A stretch of DNA of 64,000 bases from contig UQNE01000003.1 of NCBI GenBank assembly GCA_900542355.1, positions 67,001-131,000 on the forward strand, written 5' to 3'. Each line of letters starts with the position of its first letter. Position 1 is the stretch's first letter. Under the pieces are notes generated by a model, which worked only from the letters and a program-made list of their open reading frames with translations, made no database searches and was not told where the DNA came from. Origin of the DNA: an uncultured Bacteroidales bacterium (GTDB lineage: Bacteria > Bacteroidota > Bacteroidia > Bacteroidales > Paludibacteraceae). The translations under genes were made by a program, and so were the position numbers. Positions 1 through 8,042 of this stretch are shown piece after piece.

Positions 1-782
1 AACCGATGAGCAATGAGAAGCATACTGAGCGTTATTTCAGCCGCCTGCGTATGTGGAGCGATGGAAATATCCGTTGGGTATATGCGGGAGATACACTCCC
101 CGCCTCGCGGCCTTGGGCGTTGCGGGATAGTACCACACATTGTTCTTTCTCTCTCGTGGGGCGCGGCGAGGTGTATGGCATATCGCTTGAGACACCTACA
201 GGCGTGATAGTGGACAATATACCGATGCGCGGATGCTTAGGAACGGTGTTTACCGACATCTCGCGTGAGCAACTCACCCGATTCTACAAGCAAACGAATA
301 CTCGATTGATAATCATGCAGTTCGGTGGAAATGCTATCCCATTCAATGAGCAACCCTCTACTATTCGGGGCATAGTCAATCTGCTCCGCAAACAGGTGCA
401 GTATCTACATAGTTGTGCACCCGAGGCAAGTATCTTGTTTGTCGGACCCGGCGATATGACTACGCTCATTGACGGTTCGCCTGCCACTTATCCGCTTCTC
501 CCATATATGGATCGCCTGCTTGCTCAGATGGCACAGCAGGAGCATATCGGCTACTACAGCCTCTACCGTGCAATGGGCGGGCAAAATAGTATGATACAAT
601 GGCAACAGCATGGTTGGGCCGGTTCCGATGGCGTGCATTTCACCCGTCGTGGAGCCGAGAAAGCGGGAGAGCAATTGGCTGATTGGTTGCTCGATATGCC
701 CGATTTCTCCTCCGACAGCATACAAGCAATAGACGCAGTAACTAACACGCGAAGCGTTCCTAACACGCAGTTCCCAACATGA
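1..782 (+). CDS. SGNH/GDSL-type esterase, 3' part (5' end outside window)
   Basis: The reading frame is open to the left window edge, so the ATG at 6 is probably internal. The visible 258 residues match the C-terminal part of two-part Bacteroidales SGNH hydrolases: a beta-rich stretch ending near VYGISLETPTG, a block resembling the GGN oxyanion motif (QFGGNAI, about residue 105) and the Asp-His pair in SDGVHFT (about residue 210). The block with the nucleophilic Ser is missing and should lie upstream. The stop overlaps the next start (ATGA), so it is translationally coupled to the MBOAT gene. This pairing is typical of enzymes that move acetyl groups onto exported glycans, which is inferred here. 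The last residues (about TNTRSVPNTQ) are encoded by a dispersed repeat also found after thrS and pheS. Confidence 0.75.
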   Translation, partial: PMSNEKHTERYFSRLRMWSDGNIRWVYAGDTLPASRPWALRDSTTHCSFSLVGRGEVYGISLETPTGVIVDNIPMRGCLGTVFTDISREQLTRFYKQTNTRLIIMQFGGNAIPFNEQPSTIRGIVNLLRKQVQYLHSCAPEASILFVGPGDMTTLIDGSPATYPLLPYMDRLLAQMAQQEHIGYYSLYRAMGGQNSMIQWQQHGWAGSDGVHFTRRGAEKAGEQLADWLLDMPDFSSDSIQAIDAVTNTRSVPNTQFPT

Positions 783-2749
783 ATTTTCTACACCATATAT
801 TTGCCTTCGATAGCAATAGCCCGCTGCTCTTTACGCAGTTCTATTTTTGGGCATTCTTTGCTATTGTCTATGCGGTGTTTGCGCTGATAATGGAGGCTTT
901 CCCTCAGATGAAGGGCAACGGCCGACTCCATCTGCGCAATGTCTATCTGATGTTCGTCTCGTGGTTCTTCTACTATAAGACAAGCGGAATCTTTCTCTTA
1001 ATCTTAATTTTTATTACGCTCTCCGACTGGTTGATTGCCAAGCAGATTGCCCGAACGCGTCGTGGTGTTGTCGAATCCTCGTCGAGACCTAATCGAGACC
1101 TAACCGAGACTGCATCGAGACCCCACCAAGACCATAGCGAGTGGAAACCCAAACTGTGGCTTATCCTTTCTGTAGTTATTGACCTTGGTTTGTTAGCATA
1201 TTTTAAGTACGCCTACTTCTTCACCAATATGCTCAACGATATGTTCGGATGCCAATTCGAGGTGTTCGACATCTTCGCATACATCGGCAACGGTTTCTCT
1301 GAAGACGGGCGGTTTATGGTGGATAGGATTGTGCTGCCAGTAGGAATAAGTTTCTATATTTTTCAGGTTATCTCCTACACCGCCGATGTCTATCACGGGC
1401 GTATCCGTCCTGTGAAGAACCTGCTCGATTTTGGCTTCTATGTGTCTTTCTTCCCGCAGTTGGTGGCTGGACCTATCGTGCGTGCCGAGGAGTTCATACC
1501 CCAATTGTACCGCCCGTTCCGCCTGAGCAAGAAGCAGTTTGGACTGGCAGTCTTTTGGATACTCAACGGCTTGGCTAAGAAAATCATCTTGAGCGATTAT
1601 CTGGCAGTCAATTTTATCGACAGGGTCTTCGATAATCCGCTTCTGTTCTCTGGCTTTGAGAACCTCTTTGCGCTCTTTGCCTACTCCCTGCAAGTCTATG
1701 CCGACTTCTCCGGATACACCGACATCGCTATCGGTGTGGCGATGCTGATGGGCTTCTATCTGCCCAAGAACTTCGACTCGCCCTACAAAGCAGAGAACCC
1801 GCAGCAGTTCTGGCGCAGGTGGCATATCTCCCTCAGCCGCTGGCTCAAGACCTACCTCTATATCCCCCTCGGAGGCAATCGAAACGCCACTTTCGGCACT
1901 TATTTTTGGATTGCCCTCATCGCTTTGGTGGCACTGGTTCTGACTGGTTCGTGGGTGGCTACGGTGGTGATTATTGCCATCGCGGCAGTGGTGATTATTG
2001 TGGCAGTCTATTGCCCCAACCATCGCAAACTGCTCTATGCCAACCTCAACTCGTTCATCACTATGCTCTTGGGCGGACTATGGCACGGCGCCAGTTGGAA
2101 CTTTATGATTTGGGGCGGACTGAATGGTATTGGCATGATTATCAATAAGTTCTGGCGTATCATGAATTGGCATATCCGTATGCTCCTGATGACCCTGCTT
2201 TGTGCCTCGATGATCATTGCAGAGCATGTTTGGGCACTGCCTGCGCTGAGGCTTTTTATGGTATGGGCGGTCATCTTGTGGATTGGCACTGCCGTCAGAT
2301 ACATCTACTATTGGGCGGTTCGCTTGCTGCCTGCTTTGCAGAACCGATGCCTTGCCTTCAATACCGCTTTGGGTAAGGTGTGGGCGATTGCGCAGACCTT
2401 CACTTTCATCACCTTCACGCGCTTGTTCTTCCGCTCCGGCAGCAACCTCGACCCTGCTACCGCTAACCAAGAGGCGTGGGAAACGGCCACAAATATGGTC
2501 AATCAGATAGGTGGAGCGTGGAACTCCTCAATCATTCCTTCTTTCCTCTACGAGTATCGGGCGGTGGTACTGCTTTTTGTGGCAGGAATGGCGATACACT
2601 GGCTGCCCGCCAAGTGGAAACAATGGTATCGTATCCGGTTCGCAATGCTCCCCTTGTGGGCAATCATGCTATGCGTCATCGTGGTGGTATTCGTTATCTA
2701 TCAGTTCGTTACGGCTGATATGCAACCGTTTATCTATTTCCAATTCTAA
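779..2749 (+). CDS. MBOAT-family membrane O-acyltransferase (AlgI-like)
   Basis: A polytopic membrane protein of 656 residues with the MBOAT signature: a QFWRRWHISLSRW segment near residue 345 followed by a YIPLGGN stretch, and the GLWHGASWNF motif with the invariant catalytic His at residue 436. The family passes acyl groups, usually acetyl, across the inner membrane to polysaccharides such as alginate, peptidoglycan or teichoic acids. The upstream SGNH partner supports glycan acetylation in the periplasm. Odd feature: residues 101-121, in the loop after the second or third membrane helix, are Arg/Asp/Ser-rich and encoded by a degenerate repeat (unit TCGAGACCTAA) found in intergenic DNA elsewhere in this window. 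The acceptor glycan is unknown. Confidence 0.9.
   Translation: MNFLHHIFAFDSNSPLLFTQFYFWAFFAIVYAVFALIMEAFPQMKGNGRLHLRNVYLMFVSWFFYYKTSGIFLLILIFITLSDWLIAKQIARTRRGVVESSSRPNRDLTETASRPHQDHSEWKPKLWLILSVVIDLGLLAYFKYAYFFTNMLNDMFGCQFEVFDIFAYIGNGFSEDGRFMVDRIVLPVGISFYIFQVISYTADVYHGRIRPVKNLLDFGFYVSFFPQLVAGPIVRAEEFIPQLYRPFRLSKKQFGLAVFWILNGLAKKIILSDYLAVNFIDRVFDNPLLFSGFENLFALFAYSLQVYADFSGYTDIAIGVAMLMGFYLPKNFDSPYKAENPQQFWRRWHISLSRWLKTYLYIPLGGNRNATFGTYFWIALIALVALVLTGSWVATVVIIAIAAVVIIVAVYCPNHRKLLYANLNSFITMLLGGLWHGASWNFMIWGGLNGIGMIINKFWRIMNWHIRMLLMTLLCASMIIAEHVWALPALRLFMVWAVILWIGTAVRYIYYWAVRLLPALQNRCLAFNTALGKVWAIAQTFTFITFTRLFFRSGSNLDPATANQEAWETATNMVNQIGGAWNSSIIPSFLYEYRAVVLLFVAGMAIHWLPAKWKQWYRIRFAMLPLWAIMLCVIVVVFVIYQFVTADMQPFIYFQF
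1080..1140 (+). repeat. Dispersed TCGAGACCTAA repeat inside the MBOAT gene
   Basis: Four to five degenerate copies of an 11-bp unit (TCGAGACCTAA and variants) lie in frame in the MBOAT gene. A 23-bp stretch beginning at 1081 recurs exactly at 9335 and 52006, both intergenic. Confidence 0.85.
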
Positions 2750-2868
2750 TCAACCAATCAACACATCAACCAATCAACTGATAAACGAATAAACTCTTTC
2801 AACCCACTCAACCACGCATAAACTAATAAATGCATCAACACATCAACCAATCAACTAATCAACGAAAC
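2748..2868 (+). repeat. Degenerate AATCAACCA tandem repeat between MBOAT gene and coaE
   Basis: The 120-bp gap consists almost wholly of variants of a short unit (ATCAACCA, AATCAACT, ATCAACAC). The stretch CATCAACCAATCAACT occurs twice. No promoter motif is visible, so coaE may be cotranscribed with the genes upstream. Confidence 0.75.
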
Positions 2869-2872
2869 TACT

Positions 2873-3499
2873 ATGCTCATTGGTATCACAGGCGGAATAG
2901 GTAGCGGCAAATCGACTGTCGCTCGAGAGTTAGCCGCTATGGGCTATCCTGTCTATAGCACCGACAGCGAAGCAAAACGCATCATCGTCAGCAATCCGAT
3001 GGTGCGCTCCCAAATAGAGTTGCTCTTTGGATCCGATGTCTATGACGGCGATGTCTATCTTACAGAGAAAGTTTCCAACAAGGTTTTCCGTCATCCCGAC
3101 TTGCTTGCCAAACTCAACGAGATTGTGCATCCCGCAGTTGCTTACGACCTGCGCCAATGGAAGAAAAAGCAGGAGCAAGAGGGGCAGACTATCTGTTTTA
3201 TGGAGAGTGCTATTCTTTTTGAGAGCGGCTTAGAGTCTGTCTGCGACTATGTGGTGACTATCACAGCCCCCGAAGCCGTTCGCTTAGAGCGCACACTCTT
3301 GCGCGACTACCACGGCTCCCACTCGCAAGCCCATATCGCAGCCGTACAAGCACGAATGCAAGCGCAGATGACCGATGAAGAGCGCACCCGCCGTGCCAAC
3401 CTCGCCCTCTGCAACGATGGCTCTACTCCTATCCACACCCTCGCTACTCAACTCCTCCGGCAATGCGCACATCACGCCGCTTCACTCAACCCAAAATGA
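2873..3499 (+). CDS. coaE: Dephospho-CoA kinase
   Basis: Catalyses the last step of coenzyme A synthesis, ATP-dependent phosphorylation of the ribose 3'-hydroxyl of dephospho-CoA. The Walker A loop GGIGSGKST lies at residues 6-14, followed by the family's conserved early region (YPVYSTDSEAKRI) and the middle segment with VHPAV. The protein has 208 residues, the normal length, and starts at an ATG just after the AATCAACCA repeat. It is followed by a symmetrical hairpin (3540-3564) that separates it from the convergent operon on the minus strand. The C-terminus is a little longer than the catalytic core needs. The call is secure. Confidence 0.95.
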   Translation: MLIGITGGIGSGKSTVARELAAMGYPVYSTDSEAKRIIVSNPMVRSQIELLFGSDVYDGDVYLTEKVSNKVFRHPDLLAKLNEIVHPAVAYDLRQWKKKQEQEGQTICFMESAILFESGLESVCDYVVTITAPEAVRLERTLLRDYHGSHSQAHIAAVQARMQAQMTDEERTRRANLALCNDGSTPIHTLATQLLRQCAHHAASLNPK

Positions 3500-3539
3500 A
3501 GAATGAGGAATAAAAGACGAAAAATGAAGAATAAAAAAT

Positions 3540-3564
3540 ACACATTGCAAGACTTGCAATGTGT
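3540..3564. terminator. Perfect 25-bp palindrome, likely bidirectional terminator
   Basis: ACACATTGCAAG, one central A, then CTTGCAATGTGT. It lies between convergent coaE (+) and the secreted-protein operon (-), with an A-run on the left and an AT-rich right side, as expected of a terminator serving both strands. Confidence 0.7.
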
Positions 3565-3577
3565 AATAAATAACCAT

Positions 3578-3652
3578 CCTGAGATTCCTAAATCCTCTAA
3601 ATCCTCTAGATTCCCTAGAATATCTAGCCCCTCTATAATCCCCCTATCCACA
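3578..3652. repeat. Degenerate CTAGAATATCTAG-type repeat
   Basis: A run of short units related to ATCCTCTAGA, TTCCCTAGAA and TATCTAGCCC fills the convergent gap. The same family occurs at 11690-11760 in front of the ABC transporter gene. Confidence 0.65.
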
Positions 3653-3661
3653 AAGAATCAA

Positions 3662-4984
3662 TCATTCCTCCACTTTCCTATACTTCCCTTCTATCAGTAG
3701 CATACCGGGCAGTATCTCGCCGCCGGCGGTCTTCTTAAAGGTGGTGTAGGTTAGGTCAGAGCCCTCGCCTTTTTCTATCACGGCGTTGTAGCGGTTGTCC
3801 CAAATCTTGTCTTTTACCGGTTTCACAGTGGCTACATACTTGTAGGTGGTCTTCTCCGTTTCTGGGTCAAACACCCGCTGCACCACTTGAAACTTGCTGC
3901 TGCCCGTTATGCCTTCTTTCATTCCTATCTTGGCAGCATACCCTTCTATCTTGCCTTTCTCGTTATATACCACCGAATAGACAGGTGTTTTTACCTTAAA
4001 ATCCTCATATTGTTTGGCGAGTGCCACGATGTTCTTATCCATCGAGCGGGCGCAAATCGTTTTTACCAATTCCGATCGTTCGTAGTCCCCTTTGAGGGTA
4101 CTTTTCTTGTCGAACTCATATTCGTGTGCCACATATCGTACCCGGAAAAGTGTACTGTCGCCCATAAATGCCTCTATCTTTTCGGTATTGGGTGTGGCGG
4201 TATAGTACTGCGAATAGAAAGTGTTGGCTATCGAATCATTCCAAACTAATTGAAATAAGTAACTGTGTGTCTTTACATTAAACCCCGTGAAACTGTCGGC
4301 TATTGTGCCTGCTGCACTGGCTAAGTTCTTACCCGCATCCCCGCCGGTGAAGATGTCGAAGATACCGCCTAATACGGCCAGAGTAGTCTTGGCTACTGCT
4401 GCTTCTTGCTCAGCCGTTATGTAGGTGATGTCATTCACTAGCACAAAGGTCTGTCCTATCAACTCCTCTCCTGCGTCCGATAGTGCAGCCACGCCACGCA
4501 CCGTCTGCATAGCCACTGCCACATCCACATCCGATGCGTTGTATTGCCCGCGTGTCTGTAGCAGTTCGGTATCAAACACGGCGTCATCCGTGCTGTTGCC
4601 GTGTAGGTTGAACCATTTGCTTACCAATCGTTTGCCTACCTCCGCACGGTTCAGCAGATCCTCTATGGCTTTGGCATTCTTTTGTATCTCCTGCGCTGTG
4701 AGCGGATGGCCGTAAGTGGCCTTGTAGAACCCCGAATCGCCGCGTTGCACGCCCCATATCTGACTGTTATCGATAATCCGAATACCTATGTTTTGGTCAT
4801 CGTATTTGTCGGGCAAAGGCAGGCTGTCGAAAGCCTCGTAGATGTTTATTCCGAATTCGTCCTCCGGGTGATACACCAGCATCGTAGCCAGCGCATTACG
4901 CCTGTAATTAAGCGATTGGTCATTGCTCTGTGCCAATACGGGCAAAGCAATGACCAATACTATCCATACCAATCTGTGTCTCAT
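3662..4984 (-). CDS. Exported protein of unknown function (last gene of secreted-protein operon)
   Basis: About 440 residues starting at MRHRLVWIVL, a signal peptide cleaved near VLAQS. A longer frame reaches 5044 but would overlap the upstream gene and lacks a signal at its start. The middle holds a glycine- and alanine-rich hydrophobic stretch (LAVLGGIFDIFTGGDAGKN), perhaps membrane-interacting, and the C-terminal third is rich in beta-forming Tyr/Val/Lys segments. I do not recognise the family. It is the distal gene of the operon promoted near 7990 and follows its neighbour by about 10 bp. A periplasmic or outer-membrane location is inferred. Confidence 0.75.
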   Translation of the reverse strand: MRHRLVWIVLVIALPVLAQSNDQSLNYRRNALATMLVYHPEDEFGINIYEAFDSLPLPDKYDDQNIGIRIIDNSQIWGVQRGDSGFYKATYGHPLTAQEIQKNAKAIEDLLNRAEVGKRLVSKWFNLHGNSTDDAVFDTELLQTRGQYNASDVDVAVAMQTVRGVAALSDAGEELIGQTFVLVNDITYITAEQEAAVAKTTLAVLGGIFDIFTGGDAGKNLASAAGTIADSFTGFNVKTHSYLFQLVWNDSIANTFYSQYYTATPNTEKIEAFMGDSTLFRVRYVAHEYEFDKKSTLKGDYERSELVKTICARSMDKNIVALAKQYEDFKVKTPVYSVVYNEKGKIEGYAAKIGMKEGITGSSKFQVVQRVFDPETEKTTYKYVATVKPVKDKIWDNRYNAVIEKGEGSDLTYTTFKKTAGGEILPGMLLIEGKYRKVEE

Positions 4985-4994
4985 ATCGTTGATT

Positions 4995-5927
4995 CTATCG
5001 GACAAAGCCGATGTTCGTTGTGGTAGGCTGCTGTCCCTTACCAAAGGCTACACCTACTTCACGCATTGCATTAACTTTCGATTTTTCTATATCTACGCTG
5101 TCTTGGTATTGTTTCATCTCAAATTTCCAATCATCCAATACCTTCCCTTTTATCTCCTGATACAATGCCATTGCCTCGTCGTAGCAACCTGCATCGGGCT
5201 GTATCTTAGCCAAGTACTCACCCGCTTTCTTTGCGCCGGTGCTGTTCTGCTCTGCCGACCATGCTTGGCGGGCAGCGGAAAGGTTGATAGCGCACTGGTT
5301 ATCAAGGTATTGCTGATAGATATCCAGTCCCACGCGCAATGCTTCGTCATACTTGTTGCATAGCGTCGGTATCGTTACTATCATGCTCAGTGCCTCTTCG
5401 TATTGCTTGGTGCTTGCCAAGAACTGTGCTTTCTTCAGTATGTTGGTCGCCTCGTAGTCGTAGTATGCCACAATCTTCTCTTTGCCCTCGCGCACGAATT
5501 TCTCTATCTCGGGCGAGTTGAGAGGCATATTCTTCAGCGCACTCATATAGCATTTGCTCTCGGTATCGCCTATGCCTCGGATAGTCAGAGAGGTGCTGGC
5601 AAACACTACTTTATTGGTATAGTCGGCTATGTAGAGCGTCATATCCATCGTTTCCGAAATCTTCATCGGCGCACTCGATACCACATCTTTGGTCTGCGGA
5701 ACCACAAAAGCCGTCAAGAAAAACTGGTTCAGATAGTCCATCGAAGCCACTCCATTCTTGGTGAGCAACTGCGTCAGTTTGTTCTGCAACTGTACTTTTG
5801 CCGTGGCGGGGAACGGCTCCACCTGTTCATCTACTACCACGCTGATGGGTAAGAACTGTGTGTTGCTTTGTGCCAGTAGGCTCATCGCTGCCAATAGGCA
5901 CACTATCAATAGATTACATCTTTTCAT
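4995..5927 (-). CDS. Exported protein of unknown function with TPR-like C-terminal half
   Basis: 310 residues beginning with a signal peptide (MKRCNLLIVCLLAAMSLLAQ). The N-terminal half alternates beta strands and a helix (LPISVVVDEQ, then a helix ending in LTKNGV, then DMTLYIADYTNKVVF), an arrangement reminiscent of CsgG/LpoB-type periplasmic folds. The C-terminal half is helical and contains repeats around KKAQFLASTKQYEEAL and YDEAMALYQEIKGKV that look like tetratricopeptide helices. Fourth gene of a five-gene minus-strand operon, 21 bp after its neighbour. The CsgG/LpoB and TPR readings come from pattern only and no function is assigned. Confidence 0.75.
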   Translation of the reverse strand: MKRCNLLIVCLLAAMSLLAQSNTQFLPISVVVDEQVEPFPATAKVQLQNKLTQLLTKNGVASMDYLNQFFLTAFVVPQTKDVVSSAPMKISETMDMTLYIADYTNKVVFASTSLTIRGIGDTESKCYMSALKNMPLNSPEIEKFVREGKEKIVAYYDYEATNILKKAQFLASTKQYEEALSMIVTIPTLCNKYDEALRVGLDIYQQYLDNQCAINLSAARQAWSAEQNSTGAKKAGEYLAKIQPDAGCYDEAMALYQEIKGKVLDDWKFEMKQYQDSVDIEKSKVNAMREVGVAFGKGQQPTTTNIGFVR

Positions 5928-5948
5928 AATCGTCTTTGTTTCGTGTTG

Positions 5949-6899
5949 TTATTTCTCTCCCAATACAATCACCGCACGCCCTAAACCTTTCACCATCACC
6001 TTGCTCGGGATGTTGTAAGGCTCTTTCTTGAGCATTCGTGCCAGTTTCTTGGCAAAACTATTGGCGTCAACAGGAATGCCGTAGTCGTCATATACAGGGA
6101 TACGCACTTGGGTGAAATTGGCTACATTCTCGCTCGCATAAGTCATCGAGAAACGCCCGCTGATGGTGTTTTGGAAGAGCCAACGGTTGATGATGTCTAT
6201 CAGTTCCTCATCGCCGTACTCGCTCTCCAGGTCGATACCTGCGGCATTGCCGTCAAATACCTTGATGTCCAATACAATCTCCCTGCCGATAGTCTGCATC
6301 TCGGTGAAATAGTCTTGCAGACGGATGTTGAAGTTGTCGATATTCGATACGATGGCCTCTTCCAACAGCACATCTACATCTGCGGTCATCGATGGTGCAC
6401 TGGTCCCGCTTACCGAACCGATACTCTTGCTCGTATAGGCATCTTTTGCCTCAAGGATATAACTCAGTGAGTGCTTCGGCCCCATATCTTTCATTTCCCA
6501 TGTCAGTTCAAGGATAATGTCGGCTTTGGCTGCCCGTGCCAACTCATCGAGCGGGCTTTCCGCTAAGGTGTTTCCGCTCTTGCTGACGGTTAGATTATCC
6601 TCCGCACGCCGTTGCTCTACATTGCGAATAGCCTGCTCCAAGCTCTGCAATGGGAACTGACGCTCCGCCATCAGGTCGTTGATTTTGGCAATCGCCAATT
6701 TCAAACCGATATTCTCCTGCAATGCCTCTTTGTAGTTGGGTACTTTTTCCGTTACGCCCATGTTCTCCACTTCTGTGTAGTAACCGTTGCTGATGCACCA
6801 AGCGTCCGATGGGAACACCATCAACTCGGGTTTCTTTATCTGTCCGAAAGACAAGGCGGCGATTGCTATGCCTGCCAATACCATTACTGTTCGTTTCAT
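5949..6899 (-). CDS. Exported CsgG/LpoB-like protein (resembles DUF6175)
   Basis: 316 residues from the ATG at 6899, chosen because MKRTVMVLAGIAIAALSFGQ is a clear signal peptide; the frame continues to 6929 without adding a better start. A central segment reads AKADIILELTWEM, then a strand with LSYILEAKDAY and TSKSIGSVSGTS. This order (buried Ala-Asp, strand, Asp-containing strand, Thr/Ser-Gly turn) resembles LpoB and CsgG cores. A second alpha/beta unit follows, with NVANFTQVRIPVYDD and a helix of KKLARMLKKEP. It may be a Bacteroidales DUF6175 member, from memory only. Third gene of the operon. Confidence 0.75.
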   Translation of the reverse strand: MKRTVMVLAGIAIAALSFGQIKKPELMVFPSDAWCISNGYYTEVENMGVTEKVPNYKEALQENIGLKLAIAKINDLMAERQFPLQSLEQAIRNVEQRRAEDNLTVSKSGNTLAESPLDELARAAKADIILELTWEMKDMGPKHSLSYILEAKDAYTSKSIGSVSGTSAPSMTADVDVLLEEAIVSNIDNFNIRLQDYFTEMQTIGREIVLDIKVFDGNAAGIDLESEYGDEELIDIINRWLFQNTISGRFSMTYASENVANFTQVRIPVYDDYGIPVDANSFAKKLARMLKKEPYNIPSKVMVKGLGRAVIVLGEK

Positions 6900-6918
6900 A
6901 CTCTCTGTCTTCTTTGGT

Positions 6919-7419
6919 TTACAAATCATATCTGCCCTCGGCGGGGATGATTCCGTCGGCTTGTAGTTTCTTTTTCAGTGCCGCACGATCCACGGTTACG
7001 GTTACGTCTTGTACCATCTGCACGCGGGTGCGTTGGTAGGTCGAACTGAAAGCACGCCTGTCTTTGAGCGAGCAGTACTTGCTCCATTCGCCGTTGTCCG
7101 AGAAGAATGCATTGAAATAGTCCTCGTATTTCTCCTGCGCGTTCTTGTCAAATACCAGTGGTTTCAAGTCCTGAACACCATTGCTGCCCGACGCTACTCC
7201 GTCAAAAATTACTTCGCGCACGGCTTTCCGTTGTGCATCGCCAAAAGCCAAAGCCGAGTTGCGCGCACGCACTTGAGTACGGATAACATAACTCCCGTCG
7301 TAGTTTGCCGACAGCACCTTGCTCGGTTGGTCATAATAGGCTTGCGACCGTCTTGCGCCGCAACCCGTAAGCGACAATATCGCTGCCGCTGCTATCAAAA
7401 AAACACTTAATCGTTTCAT
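6919..7419 (-). CDS. Small lipoprotein of unknown function
   Basis: 166 residues. The start at 7419 gives MKRLSVFLIAAAAILSLTGC, a lipoprotein signal with lipobox LTGC, so Cys20 should be acylated. The TTG six bases upstream is a poorer start. The mature part matches the next gene upstream: KAVREVIFDGVASG with FFSDNGEWSKYCS here, against NAVHGVIFKGYGGG with FFADGGEYQKYAS there. The two are tandem paralogues, one lipidated and one soluble. Second gene of the operon; function unknown. Confidence 0.8.
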   Translation of the reverse strand: MKRLSVFLIAAAAILSLTGCGARRSQAYYDQPSKVLSANYDGSYVIRTQVRARNSALAFGDAQRKAVREVIFDGVASGSNGVQDLKPLVFDKNAQEKYEDYFNAFFSDNGEWSKYCSLKDRRAFSSTYQRTRVQMVQDVTVTVDRAALKKKLQADGIIPAEGRYDL

Positions 7420-7442
7420 AATCAATCAGATGAATTAGTTTG

Positions 7443-7940
7443 TCAGAAACCTGCATTCAGCGAGCGCACCACGCCTGCGGCCTCTAAGGCTCGCCGCAAA
7501 TCGTCCTTGCGAACGCTCACTATCACGCTTACTTTATACTCCTTACCTACTTTCGTTACCTCCGTCGTACCATCTACTATCGAGGCGTATTTCTGATACT
7601 CTCCCCCATCGGCAAAAAACGACTTAAAGAAGGTCTCATACTCTACCTCTGCCCCCGGAGTGCTGCATAGCGCACGCTGAGCCACGCAACCGTTGCCCCC
7701 GCCGTAACCTTTGAAGATAACGCCATGTACCGCATTCTTACGGCATTGATTCTCAGCCACATCGGCTTTTTTTGAATAGGTGGAAACTTTTACTAAGTAA
7801 GTACCTTGTGTTGCATTGCCCGCGCACGCAATCTCGTACCGATATTGTTGAGTGTCCTTATCGGCTTTCTTCTTGCTCACTGTCGCACCTGCACTTACGC
7901 ACAGAACCAACGCACACATAATGGAAAGAAACTTTTTCAT
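7443..7940 (-). CDS. Small exported protein, soluble paralogue of the adjacent lipoprotein
   Basis: 165 residues with a signal peptide (MKKFLSIMCALVLCVSAGA) and no lipobox. The region from about residue 65 to 125 aligns with the lipoprotein encoded just downstream, sharing VIF.G, a Tyr/Phe-rich FF.SFF.D.GE motif and Tyr-Ala/Cys-Ser. Four Cys residues in the mature protein suggest periplasmic disulfides. First gene of the five-gene operon, preceded by a well-formed Bacteroidota promoter at 7986-8017. Function unknown. Confidence 0.8.
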   Translation of the reverse strand: MKKFLSIMCALVLCVSAGATVSKKKADKDTQQYRYEIACAGNATQGTYLVKVSTYSKKADVAENQCRKNAVHGVIFKGYGGGNGCVAQRALCSTPGAEVEYETFFKSFFADGGEYQKYASIVDGTTEVTKVGKEYKVSVIVSVRKDDLRRALEAAGVVRSLNAGF

Positions 7941-7985
7941 ATCTTGTTCAGTTATTGTTTTTCTGGTTTACCTTTCTTCGGCGCA

Positions 7986-8017
7986 CAAAATTACAATTTA
8001 TTTCTTATATGTGCAAA
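7986..8017 (-). promoter_or_regulatory. Promoter of the five-gene secreted-protein operon
   Basis: On the minus strand the -33 element TTTGC (8013-8017) and the -7 element TAATTTTG (7986-7993) are 19 nt apart, the Bacteroidota consensus arrangement. Confidence 0.75.
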
Positions 8018-8042
8018 AAAATATGCACTTTCCCCAAAAAAA

